A stretch of DNA of 64,000 nucleotides from CAVAVT01 sp963592185. Lineage in GTDB: Bacteria; Bacillota; Negativicutes; Selenomonadales; Selenomonadaceae. The notes beneath the pieces were generated by a model that did no database searches, was not told the DNA's origin, and saw only the letters and a list, made by a program, of their open reading frames with translations. The stretch is taken from contig CAVAVT010000004.1 in the NCBI GenBank assembly GCA_963592185.1, positions 1-64,000 of the forward strand, read 5' to 3'. The position numbers and the translations under genes were made by a program. The number at the start of each line of letters is the position of its first letter. The stretch's first letter is position 1. Of this stretch, positions 7,749 to 16,595 are shown piece by piece.

Positions 7749-9079
7749 CACTCCTCCTCGTCTTCCTTACGTCCTCTTACAATGAGACGTATGGGGGTTC
7801 CCTCAAAACCGAAGCTTTCACGAAGCTTGTTTTCCAAGAATCTCATGTAGGAAAAATGCATCAGCTCCGGATCATTAACAAATACGATGAATTTTGGAGG
7901 CTGAATATCTGTTTGAGTCATGAAGAGAATCTTGAGCTGTCTTCCCTTATGTGCCGGAGGCGGATTGATGGATACCGCATCCCTTACAAGCTCATTCAAT
8001 ACGCTGGTCTTAATACGCATTGACTGCTGTTCAGCAACATATTTAACAAGTTCTGTTATGCGCTGAACTCGCTGTGTAGTCAGTGCAGAAGTATAAAGAA
8101 CCGGAGCATACTGAAGGAATCCAATTTGATCTCTAAGCTCATCAGTAAATCTAAGGGTAGATTTGTCATCCTTATTTGGGAAAATATCCCACTTGTTGAC
8201 AATGATGATTACACCCTTGCCTGATTCATGAGCGTAGCCAGCAATTTTCTTGTCCTGCTCAGTAATTCCCTCAAAGGCATCAATTACCATAAGCACAACG
8301 TCCGCACGGTCAATAGCTCTAAGGGATCTAATAACGCTGTAGCGCTCCACATCCTCTTCGATTTTTCCACGTCTGCGCATACCAGCTGTATCTATGAGCA
8401 TGAACTTAATACCATCTTCAATAAAATGGGTATCTATAGCATCTCTTGTGGTGCCGGGAATATTGCTCACAATCACTCGCTCTTCTCCGAGGAGGGCATT
8501 TACCAACGAGGACTTACCTACATTAGGTCTGCCAATAACCGCAATGCTGATTTCATCAGATTCTTTTTCTTCAACATTATCCTTTGGGAAAGCGGCAACA
8601 ACAGCATCCAGCAAATCACCGAGATTCAGTGCATTAGATGCAGAAATGGCAATAGGATCGCCTAATCCCAGGCTGTAGAACTCATATACCCCCATTTCCT
8701 GGGTAGGATTATCCACTTTGTTGACCGCCAAAATAACCGGTTTTTTGGTGGAACGAAGCATACGGCCCACTTCCTCATCGTCAGAGGTCAGACCTGCTCT
8801 GCCGTCAACAACAAACATAATAACGTCTGCTTCCTCCATGGCAATCTGAGCCTGCTTTCTCATTGATGACAGAATGCGGTCATCTGTGGAAAATTCAATA
8901 CCGCCGGTATCTATCATGGTAAAAGTATTGTTCAACCATTCAGCATCCATATAAATACGGTCTCTGGTAACGCCTGGCAGGTCGTCAACAATGGAAACCC
9001 GGCGCTTGCCAATCTGGTTAAACAATGTGGACTTGCCTACATTAGGGCGTCCAACAATTGCAACTATAGGTTTACTCAT
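7748..9079 (-). CDS. der: Ribosome-assembly GTPase Der (EngA)
   Basis: 443 residues with two tandem G domains, the unique feature of Der. Domain 1 has GRPNVGKSTLF at residue 10, DTGG and NKVD; domain 2 has GRPNVGKSSLV near 183, DTAG and NKWD. A C-terminal KH-like domain follows (about residues 350-440), ending in an acidic EDEEE tail. Der is an essential GTPase needed for maturation of the 50S subunit. Length is standard. It overlaps the upstream DUF512 gene by 8 bases and the downstream plsY by a few, giving a tight three-gene unit. Confidence 0.97.
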   Translation of the reverse strand: MSKPIVAIVGRPNVGKSTLFNQIGKRRVSIVDDLPGVTRDRIYMDAEWLNNTFTMIDTGGIEFSTDDRILSSMRKQAQIAMEEADVIMFVVDGRAGLTSDDEEVGRMLRSTKKPVILAVNKVDNPTQEMGVYEFYSLGLGDPIAISASNALNLGDLLDAVVAAFPKDNVEEKESDEISIAVIGRPNVGKSSLVNALLGEERVIVSNIPGTTRDAIDTHFIEDGIKFMLIDTAGMRRRGKIEEDVERYSVIRSLRAIDRADVVLMVIDAFEGITEQDKKIAGYAHESGKGVIIIVNKWDIFPNKDDKSTLRFTDELRDQIGFLQYAPVLYTSALTTQRVQRITELVKYVAEQQSMRIKTSVLNELVRDAVSINPPPAHKGRQLKILFMTQTDIQPPKFIVFVNDPELMHFSYMRFLENKLRESFGFEGTPIRLIVRGRKEDEEE

Positions 9080-10478
9080 AGGTTTTACACTCCTTTAAAG
9101 GCTTTGTATAAGCCGCATTACTTTGCCACATATATGCCTGCTCTGTTTCATCACGATGATAGTCATTCCATCCTGTAACAGCCTCAAGCAAATCATCTGC
9201 TCCCAGCGCTGTTTCTATCCTTATGCCGACCTTTTCCCGCATTTCATCAAGGGTCATATCATCCAGAAAAATATTTTCCCCAGCCCTAAGTGCTCCCTCA
9301 GGCAAAATAATACCATCCCGTTCGATATCATTTGTTGCCATAAGGGTCTCAAGTATATCATGGCCAGTCAGCAGGCCAGAAACATTTACAGTGGTGCCAA
9401 AATGATTATTTTCCACTGGAATAATTCTAATATTTAAGTTTGGAATATCCAAACTTTCGGTTATCTTCTTAAACATAGGAGCCACGGCGGTTCCTGTCAC
9501 AACGTCAATATTGAGAGGTCTTTCATATCCATTTCCAAGGGAGTGCTTTTCTAAGTACTTTTCCCAAGAAGAAAGGAAATTCCTAGCCAGACCTATGCCG
9601 TTATCAAGCTGGGGAAATCCATCGTAAAACTCCTCTGGAGGCAGCTCCCTATCGGCGATAAAATAAAATTCATCTCCAAGATATACAAAGCTTTTCCCAA
9701 ACTCATCTCGCAATTTTTTCTGCCATTTCTCTACACAGTCAATAACATTGGATGCCTCTGTAGAGTTAAATTCTCTTAATGGATAGCAGTCCTGTCTAAA
9801 TTTGGTCAGCCCAACAGGAACAATTGCCAGAGAAAGTGCATGTGGTATTCTTTTTGTAATATCGCTTATTGAGCGTTCCAGCTCAGCGCCATCATTAAGC
9901 TCCGGGCAAAGAACTATCTGGCAGTGATATTCTATATCCCCCTGTTCCAGACGATCCAGCTGCTCCATCAATATAGCAGCCCTTTTACAGCGCAGTATTT
10001 CCGCTCTAAGCTCCATATTTGTGGTCTGCACGGAAACAAACAGCGGAGACAGATGATATTGCTCAATACGCTTAAAATCAGCCTCCACCATGTTGGACAT
10101 GGTAATAAAATTGCCGTACAGAAATGACATTCGGTAGTCATCATCACGAATGTTGAGACTATCCCTCATGTGTGGTGCAACCTGGTCTACAAAGCAAAAA
10201 TAACAGTGATTGGCGCAATTTCTTATCCCATCGAATACAGCGGATTCAAATTCGACCCCAAGCTCCTCGTCAAGGTCCTTTTCAAAGGATATAATCTCCT
10301 GCTCGCCATCTTCGTGCTCTATGAGAAGGTCTATTTCTTCGTCAGACATAGCAAAGCTAAGATCTATAATATCCCGTAGACGCATTCCATTAATTTCAAG
10401 AACCTTGTCCCCTGGAACAAGCTCCAGTTCTTCAGCAAGGCTCCCAGGATTCACTGTCAGTATTTTTCCAAAAAGCAT
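9072..10478 (-). CDS. DUF512 radical-SAM-like protein with N-terminal PDZ domain
   Basis: 468 residues. Residues 1-60 resemble a PDZ domain (GSLAEELELVPGDKVLEINGMRLRD, read in part as LVPGDKVLEINGM). A cysteine cluster CANHCYFCFVDQ near residue 88 has the CX3CX2C spacing of radical SAM [4Fe-4S] sites, and the remainder matches the DUF512 family. The function of this family is not established to my knowledge; it is common beside der in Firmicutes, as here. It has its own upstream region after the rpsA terminator, with only a weak GGGTGTG ahead of the ATG at 10478. No deviations in length were seen. Confidence 0.85.
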   Translation of the reverse strand: MLFGKILTVNPGSLAEELELVPGDKVLEINGMRLRDIIDLSFAMSDEEIDLLIEHEDGEQEIISFEKDLDEELGVEFESAVFDGIRNCANHCYFCFVDQVAPHMRDSLNIRDDDYRMSFLYGNFITMSNMVEADFKRIEQYHLSPLFVSVQTTNMELRAEILRCKRAAILMEQLDRLEQGDIEYHCQIVLCPELNDGAELERSISDITKRIPHALSLAIVPVGLTKFRQDCYPLREFNSTEASNVIDCVEKWQKKLRDEFGKSFVYLGDEFYFIADRELPPEEFYDGFPQLDNGIGLARNFLSSWEKYLEKHSLGNGYERPLNIDVVTGTAVAPMFKKITESLDIPNLNIRIIPVENNHFGTTVNVSGLLTGHDILETLMATNDIERDGIILPEGALRAGENIFLDDMTLDEMREKVGIRIETALGADDLLEAVTGWNDYHRDETEQAYMWQSNAAYTKPLKECKTYE

Positions 10479-10546
10479 GTCACACCCAATTTCCGTTACA
10501 AACCATTAAAGCCATACAATCATATTATACACAATATGAAATATAA

Positions 10547-10585
10547 ATCAAAAAACCTCCCCCCAAATAATTGAGGGGGAGGTTT
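10547..10585 (-). terminator. Terminator of rpsA
   Basis: AAACCTCCCCC (10553-10563) pairs with GGGGGAGGTTT (10575-10585), an 11-bp stem. On the minus strand it is followed by a T-run (A-run at 10550-10555 on the plus strand). It closes the ispH-rpsA transcript before the DUF512 gene. Confidence 0.9.
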
Positions 10586-10614
10586 CATCAATCTGCAATA
10601 TTAAATACTTCAGA

Positions 10615-11754
10615 TTACTCGCTTACCTGATCACCAATAGTCGCGTTCTGAGTATCCTGCTGAGCCATGTAGTTTGCTGTCTCTGCATTCTCTGCGTCCT
10701 TAGCAACCTTAGTAATGCTGAGGGAGATACGCTTGCGCTTCATATCGATGCGGAGAATCTTAACAGTAACCTCCTGGCCTACCTGAACAGCCTCATCTGC
10801 ACGCTCAATGCGGCGTGGAGCAAGCTCGCCCATAGGAATAAGACCATCAAAGCCCGGCTCGATTTCCATGAATGCACCGAAATCAGTGAGCTTAATAATC
10901 TTGCCCTGAATGTGGCTGCCTTCCTGATAACGCTCAGCCTTGTCAAGCCAAGGATCACGCATGGTGTCCTTGATGCTGAGAGAAATGCGCTTAGTCTCAG
11001 GATCGAAGCTCTTTACGAATACATCAACCTCCTGACCCTCAGAAAGAACGTCAGCTGGCTTGCGAACGCGCTCCCAAGAAAGATCAGAAATGTGGCAAAG
11101 TCCATCTACTCCGCCGATATCGATGAATGCGCCATAATCAACGAGACGCTTAACGGTACCCTTAATAGTGGAACCAACCTCAAGAGTAGTAAATACTTCT
11201 TCCTGCTTCTGTGCACGCTCTGCTTCCAGGAGCTTGCGGCGAGAAAGAACGAGACGCTGTTTCTTGATGTCCATCTCAATGGGGATTGCTTCGAGAGTCT
11301 GGCCTACATATACGGAAAGATCCTTAATGTAGTGAAGCTCAACCAGGGATGCAGGGATGAATGCACGCACGCCCTGAACGAGAGCTACGAGACCGCCCTT
11401 AACAACCTGCTTAATTTCAGCCTGTACAGGCTCACCCTTCTCAACAATACCATCAAGCTCTTTCCAAGCAACAAGGCGGTCAGCCTTAACCTTGGAAACA
11501 GTTGCACCATTCTCGCCACCGAGTGCTACAACAAACACTTCAATAACGTCTCCGACACTGACTATATCTCTAGCGGACTCAGGAGCAGGACTCTGAAGCT
11601 CATGCTTGGAAATGGGAATATCGGACTTCAGTCCAGCAATATTTACCATTGCCTCGTTGTCGTTTACAGCAACTACAGTTGCTTCAACGACATCATGCTC
11701 CACAATTTCCTCCTTTGAATATTCGTCTAACAGGCTCTGCATATCTTCTGACAC
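10615..11754 (-). CDS. rpsA: 30S ribosomal protein S1 homologue (four S1 domains)
   Basis: 379 residues containing four S1 OB-fold repeats, roughly at residues 15-90, 105-175, 190-262 and 275-350. The last two are most typical (GSTIKGTVKRLVDYGAFIDI and GKIIKLTDFGAFMEIEPG). This is the short Firmicute S1 form; six repeats are found in proteobacteria. It binds mRNA and aids initiation or other RNA processes. The likely start is the GTG at 11754, with AAGGAGG 10 bases upstream inside the 3' end of ispH; the ATG at 11742 is a second possibility. The 28-base overlap with ispH points to translational coupling. Some clostridia carry an ispH-rpsA fusion, so this pair is a related but separate arrangement. 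Confidence 0.93.
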   Translation of the reverse strand: MSEDMQSLLDEYSKEEIVEHDVVEATVVAVNDNEAMVNIAGLKSDIPISKHELQSPAPESARDIVSVGDVIEVFVVALGGENGATVSKVKADRLVAWKELDGIVEKGEPVQAEIKQVVKGGLVALVQGVRAFIPASLVELHYIKDLSVYVGQTLEAIPIEMDIKKQRLVLSRRKLLEAERAQKQEEVFTTLEVGSTIKGTVKRLVDYGAFIDIGGVDGLCHISDLSWERVRKPADVLSEGQEVDVFVKSFDPETKRISLSIKDTMRDPWLDKAERYQEGSHIQGKIIKLTDFGAFMEIEPGFDGLIPMGELAPRRIERADEAVQVGQEVTVKILRIDMKRKRISLSITKVAKDAENAETANYMAQQDTQNATIGDQVSE

Positions 11755-12566
11755 TTTTCATATACCTCCTTGATAATCCAGTCCGGAGTAGATGCTCCAG
11801 CTGTAATACCAATTTTTCCTATTTTTTCAAACCACTCAGGCTGCAGCTCTGCCGCAGTCTCAATATGGTAAGTCAGGCACTTTTCAGCACATATCTGTGC
11901 AAGGCGGGTAGTATTTGCACTATTCTTTCCGCCGATAACCAGCATTAGATCCACATCCTCTGCCAGCTTCATTGCTGCTTGCTGTCTCTGGTCAGTGGCG
12001 GTGCATATAGTTCTTAGAATCTTTATGTCACCGGACTTATCTAGCAGCTGCATTACGATATTTTGAAACTCCATGCGGTTGAATGTGGTCTGGGCAACTA
12101 TACCCATCCTGGCACAAGGCTTCAGCCCTGCAGCATCTTCAACAGTATCAACCACCTGGGCATTGGTTCCTGCCCATTCCAGGATACTTTTTACCTCTGG
12201 ATGTTCCTTTTCTCCGACTATTACAACCGAATAGCCTTCTTCTGCAAGGCCATGGGCCGCCATCTGTGCCTTCCGCACATGTGGGCATGTCGCATCCACC
12301 AAATCCAGACCTCTCTGCCTGATTTTGTCATACACAGAAGGTCCTACGCCATGGGAACGAACTATCAGTGTCCCCTGCTCCATGGAATCCACACTATCCA
12401 CTGTTCCAACACCTTCGTCCGAAAGTCTTTGAACCATCTGCGGATTGTGAATTATGGGTCCTAGCGTATTGGTTTCATGTTCATTTGATGCGCTGTCCCT
12501 GGCAAGCTGTATAGCCCTCTTAACTCCATAGCAGAAGCCAAGATAATCAGCTAATTTTATTTCCAT
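11727..12566 (-). CDS. ispH: 4-hydroxy-3-methylbut-2-enyl diphosphate reductase IspH (LytB)
   Basis: 279 residues, full length for the family. It catalyses the last step of the methylerythritol phosphate route, giving IPP and DMAPP, with a [4Fe-4S] cluster. The three cluster cysteines are visible: GFCYGVKRAI at residue 12, DATCPHVRKAQ near 94 and CTATDQRQQA near 188. Substrate-binding HNP, SHG and the SANTTRL-like stretch are present. Transcription probably begins at the TTGCAC/TATACT pair upstream. Its end overlaps the start of rpsA. Confidence 0.96.
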   Translation of the reverse strand: MEIKLADYLGFCYGVKRAIQLARDSASNEHETNTLGPIIHNPQMVQRLSDEGVGTVDSVDSMEQGTLIVRSHGVGPSVYDKIRQRGLDLVDATCPHVRKAQMAAHGLAEEGYSVVIVGEKEHPEVKSILEWAGTNAQVVDTVEDAAGLKPCARMGIVAQTTFNRMEFQNIVMQLLDKSGDIKILRTICTATDQRQQAAMKLAEDVDLMLVIGGKNSANTTRLAQICAEKCLTYHIETAAELQPEWFEKIGKIGITAGASTPDWIIKEVYEKCQKICRAC

Positions 12567-12596
12567 AGTTTCCCTGCCTTATCGCAATCTTTTTAT

Positions 12597-12626
12597 AGTA
12601 TATATCATTTTAGCCCTTTTGTGCAA
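12597..12626 (-). promoter_or_regulatory. Promoter of ispH-rpsA
   Basis: TTGCAC (12621-12626) and TATACT (12597-12602) on the minus strand, 18 bases apart, with the TATA-rich stretch starting about 30 bases before the ispH ATG. The separation of 121 bases from plsC is compatible with a new transcription unit, although readthrough from plsC is possible because no good terminator was seen after plsC. Confidence 0.5.
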
Positions 12627-12687
12627 GATTATTTTAGGTCTTTTATGCATAAACATACTATATATTTCCTAATTTAGGACTTGCTGT

Positions 12688-13284
12688 TTATGAATGACTT
12701 TCCTTCATTCTGCCGATTTCAGTCATAATCTCACTGGTAAATTTCTCCAATGCACCTCTGTCGCCTTTTTCGCCCTGGAAATACATTGGCTTTCCGTAGA
12801 TGACCTTAAGCTTTGGCAAGAAGCCTCCATTGGCAAAAATTTTATCTGTGCCAATAATTGCCGCAGGAAGTACCGGTGCTCCGGACATAGCTGCCAAAAG
12901 TGCCACACCTGACTCAGCTTTGCGAAGCTTTCCGTTGCGGCTTCTAGTTCCCTCTGGAAATACTCCAAGTACCCTTTCCTGCTTTAGAACCTGAATTGCC
13001 GCCTTGATTGCCCCCCTGTCAGCCGCCCCTCTCTTTACTGGAAAGGCATGACATGCGGTGATTATATTTTTAAATATCGGCACCTCAAAAAGTTCTTTTT
13101 TTGCCATGTAGCTTACAGGCCTTGGCAAGAATGTAGCCACCAGCGGAGGATCCATATTGCTCATATGGTTTGCCGCAAGTATAACCCGTCCTTCTTTGGG
13201 AAGGTTTTCTGTACCTCTGACCTCTACCCTGAAAACAATCTTAAACAAGATTGTAAAAATTATTCGTAATAACTCATAAAGCAT
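12688..13284 (-). CDS. plsC: 1-acyl-sn-glycerol-3-phosphate acyltransferase PlsC
   Basis: 198 residues. It acylates lysophosphatidic acid to phosphatidic acid at the inner membrane, the step after PlsY. Motif I is NHMSNMDPP (the H-X4-D catalytic pair), and motif III is FPEGTRSRNG; an N-terminal hydrophobic segment anchors the protein. The ATG at 13284 is preceded by AGGTGA at the end of cmk; an in-frame TTG at 13305 would overlap cmk and lacks a good site. The gene follows cmk by five bases, so they are co-transcribed. Confidence 0.94.
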   Translation of the reverse strand: MLYELLRIIFTILFKIVFRVEVRGTENLPKEGRVILAANHMSNMDPPLVATFLPRPVSYMAKKELFEVPIFKNIITACHAFPVKRGAADRGAIKAAIQVLKQERVLGVFPEGTRSRNGKLRKAESGVALLAAMSGAPVLPAAIIGTDKIFANGGFLPKLKVIYGKPMYFQGEKGDRGALEKFTSEIMTEIGRMKESHS

Positions 13285-13288
13285 TGTA

Positions 13289-13954
13289 TCACCTGCACAT
13301 ATCAAGTATTGCCTTTACAACCTCATCAATGGACATTCCCGTTGTATCCAGAAGTACCGCATCCTCAGCCTGAACCAGCGGAGAAATTTCCCTTTCGCTG
13401 TCAGCCTTGTCACGGGCAGCAATATCCTTTTTCAGCTCCTCTAAATCCACCTGGAATCCCTTTTTCTTCATTTCGAGGAATCTGCGGTCGGCACGTTCTT
13501 CAATAGAGGCTGTAAGGAATATTTTTACATCCGCCCCAGGAAGTACATTGGTGGCAATATCTCTGCCATCCATAACCACGCCGCCTTCCCCTGCCATAAT
13601 GCGCTGAAGGCTCACCATTTTTTCACGGACAGGACCAAGACGTGCAACCTGAGAAACAATCGCTGTCACCTCTGGTGTACGAATCTCACCTGTGATTTCC
13701 ACATCATCAGCATACACATGGGTAATTCCGTCACTATATTTAAGCTTTACATCTATACCTTTTACGACCTCACAAATCAGCTCATCAGTGACTTCTTTAT
13801 TCTGCTGCAGAGTTTTCCATGCACATGCTCGGTACATTGCACCGGTATCAATATAGGTGTAGCCAAGCTCTTTTGCTGCAATCTGTGCCACTGTGCTTTT
13901 TCCAGCTCCTGCCGGACCGTCTATAGCTACAACAAGTTTTTTGTCAGCTGTCAT
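13289..13954 (-). CDS. cmk: Cytidylate kinase
   Basis: 221 residues, the usual length. It phosphorylates CMP and dCMP with ATP in the cytoplasm. The P-loop GPAGAGKST is at residues 14-22, followed by YIDTGAMYRA (nucleotide monophosphate site), MDGRDIATNV and the lid with RADRRFLEM. GGAGGAAG lies just ahead of the ATG. It is located between aroA and plsC, a cmk-aroA neighbourhood common in bacteria. Confidence 0.97.
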   Translation of the reverse strand: MTADKKLVVAIDGPAGAGKSTVAQIAAKELGYTYIDTGAMYRACAWKTLQQNKEVTDELICEVVKGIDVKLKYSDGITHVYADDVEITGEIRTPEVTAIVSQVARLGPVREKMVSLQRIMAGEGGVVMDGRDIATNVLPGADVKIFLTASIEERADRRFLEMKKKGFQVDLEELKKDIAARDKADSEREISPLVQAEDAVLLDTTGMSIDEVVKAILDMCR

Positions 13955-13982
13955 TATTCTTCCTCCTGCTATTAAACAGCAA

Positions 13983-15335
13983 TTAAACGTAACGTCTTAC
14001 AATGTCGAAAAAATCCGGATAGGAAATTCTCACGCAGTCGCCGGATTTAATCTGTACTCCTGCGCCAGCCATTCCAGCCACAGCCAGAGACATTGCCATT
14101 CGGTGGTCATCACGGGAGTCACATTCAGCCCATCTTAGTGATTTTCCGCCGGTAATGATAAGTCCGTCCTCGGTATCTTCTATATTCGCCCCAAGTTTTC
14201 TGAACTCATCAGTAACAGCCTGCAGCCTGTCGGTTTCCTTTACACGGAGTTCTCCGGCTCCTGTGATAACGGTCTTTCCCTCCGCAAACATTGCTGCAAC
14301 AGCGATTGCCGGAATCTCATCTATAAGTCTTGGTATTATATCTGCCCCAAAAGCTGTACCCTGCAGCCTTGCACTTCTTACCTGCATGTCAGCCACAGAC
14401 TCGCCGCCGCTCTTACGCTTGTTAAAAATGGTTATATCCGCCCCCATTGCGTTGAGGACATCAATGATGCCTGTTCTGGTGGTATTTATTCCAACATTCT
14501 TCAGAATAAGGTCGCTTCCTGGGATTATAGAGGCTGCCACCATCCAAAATGCTGCGGAAGATATATCTCCGGGAACAATTATTTCCTCAGGCGCTGTAAG
14601 TTTTTCCGCCTTGGAAACGCTGACTGATGTGCCATTGATTTCTGGCTCCACTCCAAAGGTCTTCAGCATAAGCTCAGTGTGGTTTCTTGAGGTATATGGC
14701 TCATTGACTGTGGTTTTTCCATCTGCAAAAAGACCAGCCAGAAGAATTGCGGATTTTACCTGTGCACTTGCTACTGGAGAATCATAGGTTATCGCCTTTA
14801 AAAGCTTTGGTTTCCCAGCTTTATCCACTGTAGGAACAGCGGTTATTGGAAGTCTGGTATTTTCCTTTCTCCCCAAAAATTTTGCTCCCATCATGCTGAG
14901 AGGCTTGATAACACGGCCCATGGGACGTCTGGAGAGAGAAGCATCTCCAGTGAAGGTAGCAAAAAATGACTGAGGAGCAAGAATGCCCATAAGCAGTCTC
15001 AAAGTAGTTCCGGAATTTCCTGCATCCAGCACGGTTTCCGGCTCCTTTAATCCATTGATGCCATTTCCCTGCACTATCAGCTCAGTGTCGCTGATACGCT
15101 GTACTTGAACTCCCATCGCTTCCATGCAGGAAACTGTAGAGAGACAGTCTGCGGAAGGAAGAAAATTCTTTATGTGTACAGGTGTCTCTGCAAGCCCAGA
15201 AAACATGACACTTCTATGGGATACAGACTTGTCTCCAGGTATTTCTATTTCTCCGTGAAGACCATTTTTTACTGAATTAATTACATATGTGTTGTATGAT
15301 TCCTTGCTGGGTTCCACACTAATACCCTCTTTCAT
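13983..15335 (-). CDS. aroA: 3-phosphoshikimate 1-carboxyvinyltransferase (EPSP synthase), class II type
   Basis: 450 residues, slightly longer than usual through an N-terminal extension of about 30. It joins PEP to shikimate-3-phosphate in aromatic amino acid synthesis. Motifs used to separate class II enzymes are present: GDKSVSHRS, GNSGTTLRLL (rather than the class I GNAGTAM), ASAQVK, RNHTE and NTTR. Catalytic Lys/Arg/Asp/Glu residues in GDKS, DEIPA and KETDRLQ are in place. The start is either the ATG at 15335 or the GTG 18 bases downstream, which has a better AAAGAGG site. It follows the flavoprotein gene by 15 bases. Confidence 0.95.
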   Translation of the reverse strand: MKEGISVEPSKESYNTYVINSVKNGLHGEIEIPGDKSVSHRSVMFSGLAETPVHIKNFLPSADCLSTVSCMEAMGVQVQRISDTELIVQGNGINGLKEPETVLDAGNSGTTLRLLMGILAPQSFFATFTGDASLSRRPMGRVIKPLSMMGAKFLGRKENTRLPITAVPTVDKAGKPKLLKAITYDSPVASAQVKSAILLAGLFADGKTTVNEPYTSRNHTELMLKTFGVEPEINGTSVSVSKAEKLTAPEEIIVPGDISSAAFWMVAASIIPGSDLILKNVGINTTRTGIIDVLNAMGADITIFNKRKSGGESVADMQVRSARLQGTAFGADIIPRLIDEIPAIAVAAMFAEGKTVITGAGELRVKETDRLQAVTDEFRKLGANIEDTEDGLIITGGKSLRWAECDSRDDHRMAMSLAVAGMAGAGVQIKSGDCVRISYPDFFDIVRRYV

Positions 15336-15350
15336 ATATTTATTCAGGTG

Positions 15351-16595
15351 TTATTCCTTCCAGACACTCCAGCATCCAGCTGCAGCTCCCATGGAAAAAG
15401 CCGCCTGCAGGTTATATCCTCCGGTGTAGCCATCCACATCAGCTACCTCTCCAGCAAAATAAAGCCCTGAAACAAGCTTTGACTCCATAGTTTTGGGATT
15501 GATTTCTTTGACAGATACACCGCCAGCTGTGACAATGGCTTCTGCTATGGGACGTGTGCCAGTGATGGTCAGTGACAGCCCCTTTATTGTTTCCACAAGC
15601 CTTTTTCGTTCATCCTTTGTTATCTGGTTAATCGGTTTTTCCGGCTCCAGATACGCCAAATCCATAACCGGTTCTATAAGCTTTGAAGGCAATAGTTCGT
15701 TCAGGGAGTTTTTCAGCTGTTTCCTCTGAAATTTTACAAAATCCCTTTGAATACGTTCATCTAGCTTTTCATGAGACAAGGCTGGCTTTAAATCTATTTT
15801 AAGCTCCAAAGAATGTCCTTCATCTAAAAGCTCCGATGCCCTGCGGCTAAGTGACAGAATAATAGGGCCTGACACACCAAAATGTGTAAAAAGCATCTCG
15901 CCAAAATCATGGTCCGCCAGCTTTCCATCCGAGTAAAGAGATGCCTCCACATTTCTAAGAGAAAGTCCCTGTGCCTCTTTGCACCAGTCCTCCTCAGCTT
16001 CCAGAGGAATAAGTGAAGGACGTATTGGTACAATAGTATGCCCCAATGCCTCTGCCATTGCATATCCATCCCCTGTGGAGCCGGTTCCTGGGTATGAGGC
16101 GCCTCCAACAGCTAGGATTACAGCCTTAGCCTTTAGAACTCCCCCTGCAGCAAGTCTAACACCTGCCACCTTGCCATCCTCTGTAAGAATATCCTTTACA
16201 GCTGTTTCTGTACGGATTTCCACTCCCAGCTCATGAAGCCTTGAAACCATGGCCTGCACAGCATCTTCCGCCTTGTCGCTTTCAGGAAAAACTCTCTGAC
16301 CTCTCTCTACCTTGGTGGGAACACCTTGGTCGTTGAAAAAACTTATTACATCCCCATTGTCAAAGGCTCTTATGCAGCTGTTCAAAAATCGCCCATTGCC
16401 AGTTATATTTTTAATAATCTCCGGTACATCCGCCGCATTTGTAATATTACAGCGACCCTTTCCCGTAATCCGCATTTTCCTGCCGGGCTTTTTCATCTTC
16501 TCCAAAAGCTGTACTTTTCCGCCCTGCTCCGCAGCCTTAATGGCAGCCATCATCCCTGCAGGACCAGCCCCTACAACAATAATATCTTCTGTCAT
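15351..16595 (-). CDS. HI0933/BaiN-type NAD(P)/FAD-dependent oxidoreductase
   Basis: 414 residues. The N-terminal Rossmann motif GAGPAGMMAA binds FAD, followed by the family-specific KPGRKMRITGKGRCNITN stretch (residues about 37-54). The C-terminal part holds TAGGVSVKEINPKTMESK and the final FAD-binding GEVADVDGYTGGYNLQAA. The family includes BaiN-like flavoproteins but most members have no proven substrate. Its ATG overlaps the rluB stop as ATGA, so the two are translationally coupled. Confidence 0.9.
   Translation of the reverse strand: MTEDIIVVGAGPAGMMAAIKAAEQGGKVQLLEKMKKPGRKMRITGKGRCNITNAADVPEIIKNITGNGRFLNSCIRAFDNGDVISFFNDQGVPTKVERGQRVFPESDKAEDAVQAMVSRLHELGVEIRTETAVKDILTEDGKVAGVRLAAGGVLKAKAVILAVGGASYPGTGSTGDGYAMAEALGHTIVPIRPSLIPLEAEEDWCKEAQGLSLRNVEASLYSDGKLADHDFGEMLFTHFGVSGPIILSLSRRASELLDEGHSLELKIDLKPALSHEKLDERIQRDFVKFQRKQLKNSLNELLPSKLIEPVMDLAYLEPEKPINQITKDERKRLVETIKGLSLTITGTRPIAEAIVTAGGVSVKEINPKTMESKLVSGLYFAGEVADVDGYTGGYNLQAAFSMGAAAGCWSVWKE

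Noticed and set aside
10912..11718. 268-codon plus-strand open frame opposite rpsA
   Set aside because: Shadow of the S1 repeats; no domain and no upstream signals.
12668..12680. TCCTAATTTAGGA palindrome after plsC
   Set aside because: One-base loop and no T-run; chance palindrome in AT-rich DNA is as likely as a terminator or operator.
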